Source: Rhizobium mongolense subsp. loessense | GTDB taxonomy: Bacteria; Pseudomonadota; Alphaproteobacteria; Rhizobiales; Rhizobiaceae | NCBI RefSeq assembly: GCF_900099775.1 | Contig: NZ_FMTM01000017.1 | Coordinates: forward strand, 1 to 64,000 | Length of the DNA: 64,000 nt | Direction: 5' to 3' | Shown: in pieces, positions 45,870-53,977 of the stretch | How the letters are laid out: each line of letters starts with the position of its first letter | Numbering within the stretch: the first letter of the stretch is position 1 | Program-made: the position numbers and the translations under genes | Notes under the pieces: model-generated | Seen by the model: the letters and a program-made list of their open reading frames with translations, nothing else | Database searches by the model: none | What the model was told of the DNA's origin: nothing

Positions 45870-46448
45870 ATGGTAACACTCAACAAGATCTACACGAAGA
45901 CCGGCGACGACGGCACGACTGCGCTCGTTTGCGGACCGCGCCGTCTCAAATACGACCTGCGCGTGGAAGCCTATGGCACGATCGACGAGGTCAACTCCGC
46001 AATTGGCGTCGCAAGACTGCACATGCAGGGCATGCCGGTTCTCGAACGAATGCTGACGCTGATCCAGAACGACCTCTTCGACCTCGGCGCTGACCTTGCG
46101 ACACCCGACGACGGCAAGCCGCCGGCGCACGAGCCGTTGCGCATCATCGATACGCAGGTGGCGCGGATCGAGAGCGAGATCGATGAACTGAATGCCGATC
46201 TGCAACCCTTGAAATCCTTTGTTCTGCCCGGCGGTCATTCGGCAGCTGCCTATCTTCATTTAGCGCGCACAATCGCGCGCCGCGCGGAAAGGCTGATGGT
46301 GGAACTCGCCCGCACGGAGGGCGAGATCGTCAGCGATGCCGCCCTGAAATATGTCAACCGGCTTTCGGACTTCCTCTTCGTTGCCGCGCGCCACGCGAAT
46401 GACCGAGGCAACGCGGATGTGCTTTGGGTTCCTGGAAAAAACAGATAG
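45870..46448 (+). CDS. Cob(I)alamin adenosyltransferase (PduO type)
   Basis: This is a 192-residue ATP:corrinoid adenosyltransferase that makes adenosylcobalamin, the coenzyme of methylmalonyl-CoA mutase and similar enzymes. The N-terminal ATP-binding TKTGDDGTTALV (near 9-20), the conserved Asp in AYGTIDEVNSAIG, the RRAERLMVEL motif and the C-terminal VNRLSDFLFVAAR are intact. It sits 23 bases after the twin-TM gene and 35 before the rhomboid gene. No cobalamin riboswitch is visible upstream. Confidence 0.93.
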   Translation: MVTLNKIYTKTGDDGTTALVCGPRRLKYDLRVEAYGTIDEVNSAIGVARLHMQGMPVLERMLTLIQNDLFDLGADLATPDDGKPPAHEPLRIIDTQVARIESEIDELNADLQPLKSFVLPGGHSAAAYLHLARTIARRAERLMVELARTEGEIVSDAALKYVNRLSDFLFVAARHANDRGNADVLWVPGKNR

Positions 46449-46483
46449 GCTTCTCGCGGTCACGATAGCCAGGGGCAGGCTTT

Positions 46484-47251
46484 ATGTTCATACCGCTGCA
46501 CGATGCCAATACGCTGAAGCACATCAAGGTCCAGTGGGTGACGCTGGGCTTGATCGGCATGAATGTCGCCGTCTGGCTTTTCACCGGCTTCTTCGCTCCG
46601 CAACAGACGGCTCAGGCGACATCGGTCGGCCTGGGCTACATACCGGCGGTCGCCTTTGACTATGCAACACTTGCACCCGGCCTCGCGATTGTTCCCGAGC
46701 CGCTGACCTACATCACCCATGCCTTTGTGCATGCCGGCTTCTGGCACCTCGCTTCGAACATGATCTTCCTCTGGGTCTTCGGCGATAATGTCGAGGATGC
46801 CATGGGGCATCTCGGCTTCCTGATCTTTTATCTCGCTTGCGCCGCCTTCGGCGCGCTTTGCCATGGCCTGCTCGTGTCGGAATCGCAGGCGCCGCTGGTC
46901 GGCGCCTCAGGTGCGATCTCAGGGGTGGTTGCGGCCTATGTCATCCTTCACCCGCGCGTGAAAATCTGGGTGCTGGTCTTCTTCCGCGTTCCGTTGCCGC
47001 TTCCTGCCTTCGTGCCGCTGCTGCTTTGGATCGGCCAGCAGTTCTTCATGCTCTTTGTCGATCCGGACGGCAATGTTTCCTGGGGCGCCCATGCCGGCGG
47101 TATCGTCGCCGGCGCCGTTCTCGTCTTCTTCATGCGCCGCAAGGGTGTGCCGCTATTCGACCGCAAGATCGTCACTCCACGCGCCGTTTCCAGCACGCCG
47201 GCTGTAAGGCGGGCGGTCGTCGCCGCTGACGACGGGGCGCCTGGACACTGA
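46484..47251 (+). CDS. Rhomboid-family intramembrane serine protease
   Basis: This is a 255-residue protein with six or seven membrane helices. The catalytic serine is S142 in VGASGAISG, and the partner histidine is H203 in SWGAHAGGIVAG. The WHLASNMIFLWVFG helix with the family HxxxN arrangement is also present. Rhomboids cleave transmembrane substrates within the bilayer. The C-terminal tail is cytosolic and basic. It is likely co-transcribed with the adenosyltransferase. The substrate is unknown. Confidence 0.93.
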   Translation: MFIPLHDANTLKHIKVQWVTLGLIGMNVAVWLFTGFFAPQQTAQATSVGLGYIPAVAFDYATLAPGLAIVPEPLTYITHAFVHAGFWHLASNMIFLWVFGDNVEDAMGHLGFLIFYLACAAFGALCHGLLVSESQAPLVGASGAISGVVAAYVILHPRVKIWVLVFFRVPLPLPAFVPLLLWIGQQFFMLFVDPDGNVSWGAHAGGIVAGAVLVFFMRRKGVPLFDRKIVTPRAVSSTPAVRRAVVAADDGAPGH

Positions 47252-47271
47252 AAAACGCACCGCCTCAAATA

Positions 47272-47298
47272 TTGACGTGAACGTAAACGTCATATATT
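47272..47298 (+). promoter_or_regulatory. MerR-type palindromic operator/promoter of etfBA
   Basis: TTGACGTGAACGTAAACGTC begins at 47272 and is followed by ATATATT. The 20-base palindrome TGACGT-N8-ACGTCA (47273-47292) has a central ACGT. It starts inside a -35-like TTGACG and ends just before a -10-like TATATT. A palindrome of ACGT repeats between -35 and -10 is how MerR regulators act, and the motif resembles LiuR sites for branched-chain and fatty-acid catabolism. It lies about 140 bases before etfB. Regulator identity is inference. Confidence 0.62.
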
Positions 47299-47434
47299 TG
47301 CAGGCGCAATTTGTCTGTCTGCGACTGGCAAGCGTTGTGTTTGGAGGAAAAACGCGTATCCATGTCGCCATTCGACAATCGGAGCGGCGCCGAAGCGCGC
47401 ATTTTCTTGGCGAAAGAGTTGAAGGAAGGACCCC

Positions 47435-48184
47435 ATGAAAATTCTGGTCCCCGTGAAGCGGGTGGTTGATTACAATGTGAAGATCCGCGTCAAGCCGGAT
47501 GGCACGGGCGTCGAGCTTGCCAACGTCAAGATGTCGATGAACCCGTTCGACGAGATCTCGGTTGAAGAGGCGCTCAGGCTGAAGGAAGCCGGCAAGGCTG
47601 AGGAAGTGGTCGTCGTGTCGATCGGTCCGGCCAAGGCCGAAGAGACGCTGAGGACGGCGCTCGCCATGGGTGCCGACCGGGCGATCCTCATCGAGACCGA
47701 CGAGCCGGTCGAGCCGCTTGCCGTTGCCAAGATCCTCAAGGGCGTGGCAGATGCCGAGAAGCCTGGCCTGATCATCGTCGGCAAGCAGGCGATCGACGAC
47801 GATTCGAACCAGACCGGCCAGATGCTCGCGGCGCTCTTGGGCTCTGCCCAGGCAACCTTCGCCTCGAAGATCGAGATTGCCGACGGCAAGGCGACCGTCA
47901 CCCGCGAAGTCGATGGCGGCCTGCAGACGATCGCCATCAAGCTGCCGGCCGTCGTCACCACCGACCTGCGCCTCAACGAGCCGCGCTATGCCTCGCTGCC
48001 GAACATCATGAAGGCGAAGAAGAAGCCGCTCGACAAGAAGGTTCCTGCCGACTTCGGCGTTTCCACCGCCCCGCGGCTGAAGGTGCTGAAGACCGAAGAG
48101 CCAAGCGGCCGCAAGGCAGGCGTCAAGGTCAAGTCGGTCGCCGAGCTCGTCGAGAAACTCAAGACCGAAGCCGGCGTCCTCTAA
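47435..48184 (+). CDS. etfB: Electron transfer flavoprotein beta subunit
   Basis: This is a 249-residue EtfB that binds AMP and pairs with EtfA to carry electrons from acyl-CoA dehydrogenases to ETF-ubiquinone oxidoreductase. Family stretches MKILVPVKRVVDYNVKIRVK at the N-terminus and IIVGKQAIDDDSNQTGQMLA near the middle are intact. A strong GAAGGAAGGA ribosome-binding site precedes the ATG. etfA follows 21 bases later. A palindromic operator lies upstream. Confidence 0.97.
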   Translation: MKILVPVKRVVDYNVKIRVKPDGTGVELANVKMSMNPFDEISVEEALRLKEAGKAEEVVVVSIGPAKAEETLRTALAMGADRAILIETDEPVEPLAVAKILKGVADAEKPGLIIVGKQAIDDDSNQTGQMLAALLGSAQATFASKIEIADGKATVTREVDGGLQTIAIKLPAVVTTDLRLNEPRYASLPNIMKAKKKPLDKKVPADFGVSTAPRLKVLKTEEPSGRKAGVKVKSVAELVEKLKTEAGVL

Positions 48185-48205
48185 GGCGAGAAAGGAAATA
48201 CGACC

Positions 48206-49135
48206 ATGGCCATTCTGCTTCTGGCTGACCACGACAATGCAAGCCTTTCCGACCAGACCGCCAAGGCGCTGACCGCAGCTCGCCAGATCGGCGGCGATGT
48301 CACCGTGCTGGTTGCCGGCAAGGGTGCCAAGGCTGCCGCCGATGCCGCTGCCAAGCTTTCCGGCGTTTCCAAGGTGCTGCTGGCCGAAAGCGACACGCTT
48401 GCCAACAATCTGGCCGAGCCGCTGGCCGACCTGATCGTTTCGCTGGCCGGCAGCTACGACACGATCATTGCGGCTGCGACCTCGACCGGCAAGAACGTCG
48501 CTCCGCGCGTTGCCGCCCTGCTCGACGTGGCGCAGGTCTCGGAAATCATCGAAGTCGTCGCGCCCGACACCTTCAAGCGGCCGATCTATGCCGGCAACGC
48601 CATCCAGACGGTGCAGGCAACCGACGCCAGACAAGTCATCACCGTGCGCACCGCCTCCTTCGCGGCTGCCGAGACCAGCGGTTCGGCTCCGGTCGAGGCA
48701 ATCCCGGCCGTTTCCGATCCCGGGCTCTCAACCTTCGTCAAGGACGCCCTGTCGGCTTCCGACCGTCCGGAGCTGACCTCCGCCAAGATCATCATCTCCG
48801 GCGGCCGCGCACTTGGTTCGGCCGAGAAGTTCAAAGAAGTCATCCTGCCGCTCGCCGACAAGCTGGGAGCCGCCGTCGGTGCAAGCCGTGCGGCCGTCGA
48901 TGCCGGCTACGCGCCGAACGACTGGCAGGTCGGCCAGACCGGCAAGGTGGTTGCCCCTGAACTCTACATCGCCTGCGGCATTTCCGGTGCCATCCAGCAC
49001 CTTGCCGGCATGAAGGACTCGAAGGTGATTGTCGCCATCAACAAGGACGAGGAAGCCCCGATCTTCCAGGTCGCAGACTACGGTCTCGTCGCCGATCTCT
49101 TCGAGGCCTTGCCGGAACTGCAGAAAGCTCTTTAA
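48206..49135 (+). CDS. etfA: Electron transfer flavoprotein alpha subunit
   Basis: This is a 309-residue EtfA that holds the FAD. The C-terminal FAD-binding segment is complete: SGGRALGSAEKFKEVILPLA, GQTGKVVAPELYIACGISGA and MKDSKVIVAINKDEEAPIFQ. The GAGAAAGGAAATACGACC spacing before the ATG is good. A strong terminator follows, so etfBA form a two-gene unit, with hbd starting after it. Confidence 0.97.
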   Translation: MAILLLADHDNASLSDQTAKALTAARQIGGDVTVLVAGKGAKAAADAAAKLSGVSKVLLAESDTLANNLAEPLADLIVSLAGSYDTIIAAATSTGKNVAPRVAALLDVAQVSEIIEVVAPDTFKRPIYAGNAIQTVQATDARQVITVRTASFAAAETSGSAPVEAIPAVSDPGLSTFVKDALSASDRPELTSAKIIISGGRALGSAEKFKEVILPLADKLGAAVGASRAAVDAGYAPNDWQVGQTGKVVAPELYIACGISGAIQHLAGMKDSKVIVAINKDEEAPIFQVADYGLVADLFEALPELQKAL

Positions 49136-49203
49136 TCGGGCAGAATGCCAGCTTTTCGCACTTGCGAATGACTGGAAAATTATCTCTTATGGGGCTACTA
49201 CTG

Positions 49204-49237
49204 CTGCCGGGCGATCATTTTGCCCGGCAGTTTCATT
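49204..49237 (+). terminator. etfA terminator
   Basis: A perfect 9-bp stem CTGCCGGGC / GCCCGGCAG with a 9-base loop is followed by TTTCATT, about 70 bases after the etfA stop. It is a good intrinsic terminator separating etfBA from hbd. Confidence 0.88.
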
Positions 49238-49284
49238 AGAAGAAAAATACGGGCGGAGCGGGCGGCTGCCACGGGGGTTTGGAG

Positions 49285-50166
49285 ATGAGTGCGGTGTTGA
49301 AAACGATCGGTATTGTCGGCGCGGGCCAGATGGGCTGCGGCATCGCCCATGTTTCGGCAGCTGCGGGCTATAAGGTCCAGCTTTACGACCTGACGCAGGA
49401 GCGCATCGAATCCGGTCTCGCGACCATCAATGGCAACCTTGCCCGGCAGGTAACGAGCGGCAAGATGACGGATGAGGAGCGCAAAGCAACCCTTTCCCGC
49501 ATCTCCGGCTCCGCCAACCTCAATGACCTTGCTCCCTCCGACCTCGTTATCGAGGCGGCAACAGAGGAGGAAGCTGTAAAACGCAAGATCTATGCGCAGG
49601 TCTGTCCAGTGCTGAAGCCGGGCGCGCTGCTTGCGACGAACACATCCTCGCTCTCCATTACCCGCCTGGCATCGGCAACGGACCGGCCTGAGCACTTCAT
49701 GGGGATTCATTTTATGAACCCCGTCCCGGTTATGAAACTGGTGGAATTGGTGCGCGGCATCGCGACGGACGAGATCACGTTTTCGACCGCAAAGGAATTC
49801 GTCGCCTCGCTGGAAAAGACCGTCACGGTAGCTGAGGATTTTCCGGCCTTCATCGTCAATCGCATCCTGCTGCCGATGATCAATGAGGCGATCTACACGC
49901 TCTACGAAGGCGTCGGCACTGTCGATGCCATCGACACGGCGATGAAGCTCGGCGCCAATCACCCGATGGGCCCGCTTCAGCTTGCCGATTTCATCGGCCT
50001 CGACACCTGCCTTTCGATCATGCAGGTGCTGCACGACGGCCTAGCCGATTCCAAATACCGCCCCTGCCCGCTGCTGGTGAAATATGTCGAGGCCGGCTGG
50101 CTCGGCCGCAAGTCCGGCCGCGGCTTCTACGATTATCGCGGCGACACACCCGTCCCGACGCGGTAG
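49285..50166 (+). CDS. 3-hydroxybutyryl-CoA dehydrogenase
   Basis: This is a 293-residue single-domain 3-hydroxyacyl-CoA dehydrogenase that oxidises 3-hydroxybutyryl-CoA with NAD(P). The Rossmann motif GAGQMGCGIAHVSAAAG is near 10-26, and the family signature HFMNPVPVMKLVEL carries the catalytic His. A helical C-terminal dimer domain follows (LGANHPMGPLQLADFIGLDT). In rhizobia it works in polyhydroxybutyrate or butyrate metabolism. The upstream etf genes fit a short-chain acyl-CoA pathway. ATG 49285 is assumed; GGAG is unusually close, so GTG 49294 is possible. Confidence 0.92.
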   Translation: MSAVLKTIGIVGAGQMGCGIAHVSAAAGYKVQLYDLTQERIESGLATINGNLARQVTSGKMTDEERKATLSRISGSANLNDLAPSDLVIEAATEEEAVKRKIYAQVCPVLKPGALLATNTSSLSITRLASATDRPEHFMGIHFMNPVPVMKLVELVRGIATDEITFSTAKEFVASLEKTVTVAEDFPAFIVNRILLPMINEAIYTLYEGVGTVDAIDTAMKLGANHPMGPLQLADFIGLDTCLSIMQVLHDGLADSKYRPCPLLVKYVEAGWLGRKSGRGFYDYRGDTPVPTR

Positions 50167-50168
50167 CG

Positions 50169-50831
50169 TTAAGACCCTGTAGCACCCTTGATCAGCGCCT
50201 TCGCATCGCCGCTATCCCATGCGGCAGGGCCGTTCATCGCCGAAATCAGGCACCCTTTGTCGTCGATGAGCAACGTCACCGGCAGGCCGAAAGCAAGCCC
50301 CTCTTTCTTCAGGCTGTTGAAGACGCCAATCGTATTGTCGCGATAGAATTGCAGGGAATCGACGCCGGTTTCGCTTAGGAAAGCCTTCGGTTTCTCGTCA
50401 TCTCCGGTGTCGATATTGACCGCGACGACCTGGAATTTGTCATTGCCCATCTCCTTCTCCAGCGCGTTCAACGCCGGCATTTCCTCGCGACAGGGCACGC
50501 ACCATGTTGCCCACAGATTGAGAAGCACGGTCTTGCCCGCGAAATTCTCGAGCGTCACCGGTTTGCCGTCCGGACCGTTGAAGGCGACGGATGTGAGCTT
50601 TCGCGGCGCGTTGACAGCAACCATTGCCGCCACCGCGCCTTTGGCAAGCGGCGTAATCGTCTGGACGAGATCCTTGGCCGCGGTGCATTCGGCAGAGGCC
50701 GTTTCGCCGCCGGCATTGCCATACCCGGCCTCCTTAATGTAAACCGCTGCCGCACCGGCAATTACGCCTGCGACGGCGGCTACCGCGATCAATTTCAAGG
50801 ATGGCAGCCCGAACAGCTTTCTTGTCGTCAT
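50169..50831 (-). CDS. TlpA-family thiol:disulfide oxidoreductase
   Basis: This is 220 residues. An N-terminal signal anchor (about 10-32, LKLIAVAAVAGVIAGAAAVY) holds a periplasmic thioredoxin-like domain with the active site W110-C111-V-P-C114 (ATWCVPCREEMPAL). The cis-proline region GLPVTLLIDDKG is intact. TlpA proteins keep thiols reduced for cytochrome oxidase and cytochrome c assembly. I chose ATG 50831 (MTTRKLFGLP). It is divergent from argH with only 41 bases between the starts, a conserved rhizobial arrangement. Confidence 0.92.
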   Translation of the reverse strand: MTTRKLFGLPSLKLIAVAAVAGVIAGAAAVYIKEAGYGNAGGETASAECTAAKDLVQTITPLAKGAVAAMVAVNAPRKLTSVAFNGPDGKPVTLENFAGKTVLLNLWATWCVPCREEMPALNALEKEMGNDKFQVVAVNIDTGDDEKPKAFLSETGVDSLQFYRDNTIGVFNSLKKEGLAFGLPVTLLIDDKGCLISAMNGPAAWDSGDAKALIKGATGS

Positions 50832-50872
50832 TTCATTCTCCAGGGCATGCACCCTTAAGACAGGCATCTTTC

Positions 50873-52276
50873 ATGGCCGACGGCACAAAGGACACCAAAT
50901 CCTCCAACCAGATGTGGGGCGGACGTTTCGCATCCGGCCCCGACGCGATCATGGAGGAGATAAATGCCTCGATCGGTTTCGACAAGAAGCTCTTTGCCCA
51001 GGATATCCGTGGATCGATCGCCCACGCAACGATGCTTGCCCATCAGGGCATCATTTCCGCGGAAGATAAGGACAAGATCGTTCACGGACTAAGCACGATC
51101 CTGTCAGAAATCGAAAGCGGCAATTTCGCATTCTCCCGCCAGCTCGAAGATATTCACATGAATATCGAAGCCCGCCTTGCGGCGCTGATCGGCCAGGCCG
51201 CCGGCCGCCTGCACACCGCCCGTTCACGCAATGATCAGGTAGCGCTCGACTTCCGCCTCTGGGTGAAAGAAGAGTTGCACAAGACCGAAGCGATGCTGAC
51301 GAACCTCATCGCAGCCTTCCTCGACCGCGCTGAAGAACATGCCGAAAGCGTCATGCCGGGCTTTACGCATTTGCAGACAGCTCAACCCGTCACCTTCGGT
51401 CACCATTGCATGGCCTATGTCGAAATGTTCGGCCGCGACCGTTCGCGCGTGCGCCACGCCATTGAGCATCTGGACGAAAGCCCCATTGGCGCCGCAGCGC
51501 TGGCCGGGACCGGCTACCCGATCGACCGCCACATGACGGCAAAGGCTCTCGGCTTCCGGGAACCTACTCGCAACTCGATCGATACGGTCTCCGACCGCGA
51601 CTTCGCGATCGAGTTCCTGTCGATCGCCGCGATCTGCGGCATGCATCTGTCACGCTTGGCCGAAGAGATCGTCATCTGGTCGACGCCGCAATTTGGTTTC
51701 GTGCGGCTTTCTGATGCATTCTCGACCGGCTCTTCGATCATGCCACAGAAGAAGAACCCAGACGCCGCCGAGCTGGTGCGTGCCAAGACCGGCCGCATCA
51801 ACGGCTCGCTGATTGCGCTGCTGACAATCATGAAGGGCCTGCCGCTCGCCTATTCCAAGGACATGCAGGAAGACAAAGAACAGGTGTTCGACGCCGCCGA
51901 GAGCCTGGAACTTGCGATCGCCGCCATGACCGGCATGGTCCGCGACATGACGGTCAACACGGAGCGCATGAAGGCCGCAGCCGGTTCCGGCTATTCGACG
52001 GCCACCGATCTCGCCGACTGGCTGGTGCGCGAGGCGGGACTTCCGTTCCGCGACGCACATCATGTGACCGGGCGTGCCGTGGCGCTTGCCGAAAGCAAGG
52101 GCTGCGACCTCGCCGAACTGCCGCTTGCCGATCTCCAGGCCATCAATCCGGCAATCACCGGCAAGGTCTACGACGTCTTGACTGTCGAGGCTTCGGTTGC
52201 AAGCCGCAAGAGTTTCGGCGGCACTGCACCTTCCGAAGTGAGGAAGCAGATCGCCTTTTGGCGGGCTCGCAACTGA
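50873..52276 (+). CDS. argH: Argininosuccinate lyase
   Basis: This is a 467-residue ArgH that splits argininosuccinate to arginine and fumarate. It belongs to the fumarase/aspartase superfamily, with the signature GSSIMPQKKNPDAAELVR intact. The TARSRNDQVALDFRLW region and the catalytic histidine area (GFTHLQTAQPVTFGHH) are also present. The ATG at 50873 (MADGTKDTKSSNQ) is the likely start. It leads the operon argH-lptM-lysA-TIGR02302. Another arginine gene, argJ, lies at 22.9 kb. Confidence 0.97.
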   Translation: MADGTKDTKSSNQMWGGRFASGPDAIMEEINASIGFDKKLFAQDIRGSIAHATMLAHQGIISAEDKDKIVHGLSTILSEIESGNFAFSRQLEDIHMNIEARLAALIGQAAGRLHTARSRNDQVALDFRLWVKEELHKTEAMLTNLIAAFLDRAEEHAESVMPGFTHLQTAQPVTFGHHCMAYVEMFGRDRSRVRHAIEHLDESPIGAAALAGTGYPIDRHMTAKALGFREPTRNSIDTVSDRDFAIEFLSIAAICGMHLSRLAEEIVIWSTPQFGFVRLSDAFSTGSSIMPQKKNPDAAELVRAKTGRINGSLIALLTIMKGLPLAYSKDMQEDKEQVFDAAESLELAIAAMTGMVRDMTVNTERMKAAAGSGYSTATDLADWLVREAGLPFRDAHHVTGRAVALAESKGCDLAELPLADLQAINPAITGKVYDVLTVEASVASRKSFGGTAPSEVRKQIAFWRARN

Positions 52277-52352
52277 GAAAACAATCAGGGTGCACAAGGC
52301 GGATAAACTTCGCTATGAAGATGTCCACCAGCGCCGCTCCAAGAGGAATCCC

Positions 52353-52547
52353 ATGCAGACCAGCTTGCCGCACCTCATCCGCCTGACGGTTGTCTTTGCC
52401 GTCATCGGCCTTGCCGTTGCCGGATGTGGACGCAAAGGGGATCTCGACCCGCCGAGCGCGATGGCAACGAAGGAAGGCGACGTATCGAAGCCGACGAAAC
52501 AGCCGGGCGCCGTCGACAAGCCATTCCTTCTCGATCCTTTGCTTTGA
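52353..52547 (+). CDS. lptM: Small lipoprotein (LptM/YifL-like)
   Basis: This is a 64-residue lipoprotein. The signal peptide ends in the lipobox LAVAGC with Cys25 as the lipidated residue, followed by the family motif GRKGDLDPP. LptM (formerly YifL) in Enterobacteria helps mature the LPS translocon LptDE. The argH-lptM-lysA order is widely conserved, which supports the call. I chose ATG 52353 (MQTSLPHLIR) with AGAGGAAT upstream; the frame continues 21 codons earlier without signal character. Confidence 0.85.
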   Translation: MQTSLPHLIRLTVVFAVIGLAVAGCGRKGDLDPPSAMATKEGDVSKPTKQPGAVDKPFLLDPLL

Positions 52548-52559
52548 TAGGCACGTCCC

Positions 52560-53828
52560 GTGAACCACTTCGAATATCGCGACGGCATCCTTTACGCCGA
52601 GAACGTCCCCGTTCCGGAGATCGCCAAGGCCGTCGGCACGCCTTTCTATTGCTATTCGACCGCAACGCTTGAACGCCACTACCGGGTCTTTGCCGAAGCC
52701 TTCAGCGATGTCGACTCCATGGTCTGCTATGCGATGAAGGCGAATTCGAACCAGGCTGTGTTGAAGACTCTCGGCAAGCTCGGCGCCGGCATCGACGTCG
52801 TGTCCGAGGGCGAGTTGCGCCGCGCGCTTGCTGCCGGCATCCCGGCAAGCCGCATCATGTTCTCCGGCGTGGGCAAGACGCCCCGTGAGATGGACCTTGC
52901 ACTTGAGGTCGGCATCTACTGCTTCAATGTCGAATCCGAACCGGAACTCGAAATCCTCAATCAGCGCGCAGTCAAGGCCGGCAAGAAGGCATCTGTCTCC
53001 TTCCGCATCAATCCGGACGTCGATGCGAAGACCCATTCGAAGATCTCGACTGGCAAGAAGGAAAACAAGTTCGGCATTTCCTGGGAACGCGCTCGCGCCG
53101 TCTATGCGCAAGCCGCCAAGCTGCCCGGTATCGAAGTCACCGGCATCGACATGCATATCGGCAGCCAGATCACCGAGCTGCAGCCCTTCGACGATGCCTT
53201 CAAGCTGTTGCGCGAACTGGTCGACACCCTGCGTGCCGACGGCCACGACATCCACCATGTCGATATTGGCGGCGGCCTTGGCATTCCTTACAAGGAAGAT
53301 AACGAGCCACCGCCGCTGCCGGATGCCTACGCGGCGATTGTCAAGAACCAGCTCCGCGGGCTGAACTGCAAGATCGTGACTGAACCGGGCCGCCTGATCG
53401 TCGGCAACGCCGGCATTCTCGTTACCGAAGTTATCTATGTAAAGGACGGGGGCGAAAAGACCTTCGTCATTGTCGATGCGGCAATGAACGATCTGATCCG
53501 CCCGACGCTTTACGACGCCTGGCACGAAATCCGGCCCGTCGTGATCTCGGCGGCAAATGCGCCGCGTATCAAGGCCGATATCGTGGGGCCGGTTTGCGAA
53601 ACCGGGGACTATCTGGCGCTCGATCGCGAGATGGCGATGCCGAAGCCGGGCGATCTCTTTGCGGTCAGTTCCGGCGGCGCCTATGGCGCAGTGCAGGCGG
53701 GCACCTACAACAGCCGCCTGCTCGTGCCAGAAGTTCTGGTAAAGGGCGCCGATTTCCATGTAATTCGGCCTCGCCGAACCTATGAAGAACTGATCGGCCT
53801 CGACTCCGTACCCGCCTGGATCGAGTGA
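52560..53828 (+). CDS. lysA: Diaminopimelate decarboxylase
   Basis: This is a 422-residue PLP enzyme for the last step of lysine synthesis, the decarboxylation of meso-diaminopimelate. The PLP lysine is K60 in CYAMKANSNQ. DMHIGSQITEL, the glycine-rich phosphate site DIGGGLGIPY and the C-terminal barrel (CETGDYLA) are all present. The start is GTG at 52560 (MNHFEYRDGI), 13 bases after lptM. It is co-transcribed with argH and lptM. Confidence 0.97.
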   Translation: MNHFEYRDGILYAENVPVPEIAKAVGTPFYCYSTATLERHYRVFAEAFSDVDSMVCYAMKANSNQAVLKTLGKLGAGIDVVSEGELRRALAAGIPASRIMFSGVGKTPREMDLALEVGIYCFNVESEPELEILNQRAVKAGKKASVSFRINPDVDAKTHSKISTGKKENKFGISWERARAVYAQAAKLPGIEVTGIDMHIGSQITELQPFDDAFKLLRELVDTLRADGHDIHHVDIGGGLGIPYKEDNEPPPLPDAYAAIVKNQLRGLNCKIVTEPGRLIVGNAGILVTEVIYVKDGGEKTFVIVDAAMNDLIRPTLYDAWHEIRPVVISAANAPRIKADIVGPVCETGDYLALDREMAMPKPGDLFAVSSGGAYGAVQAGTYNSRLLVPEVLVKGADFHVIRPRRTYEELIGLDSVPAWIE

Positions 53829-53977
53829 CAGCCTCATCACTTTTTGGCGAAGAGAGGTGAAAAAACGGCTTTGCCGACCGCCTGCCCTCGCCTTCGCCAC
53901 AAAGAGTGTTATCTTTTCTGCATGCGAGCATATTGCCTAGCAAGCGCCCGAAGCGCCCTCTGTTACTCCAGCATCAA

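Noticed and set aside
47153..48634. 493-residue minus-strand frame opposite etfB and part of etfA
   Set aside because: It is a complementary-strand artefact; it would also run over the etfB operator and promoter.
52155..53900. 581-residue minus-strand frame over lysA
   Set aside because: It is antisense to an intact diaminopimelate decarboxylase gene and has no family resemblance.
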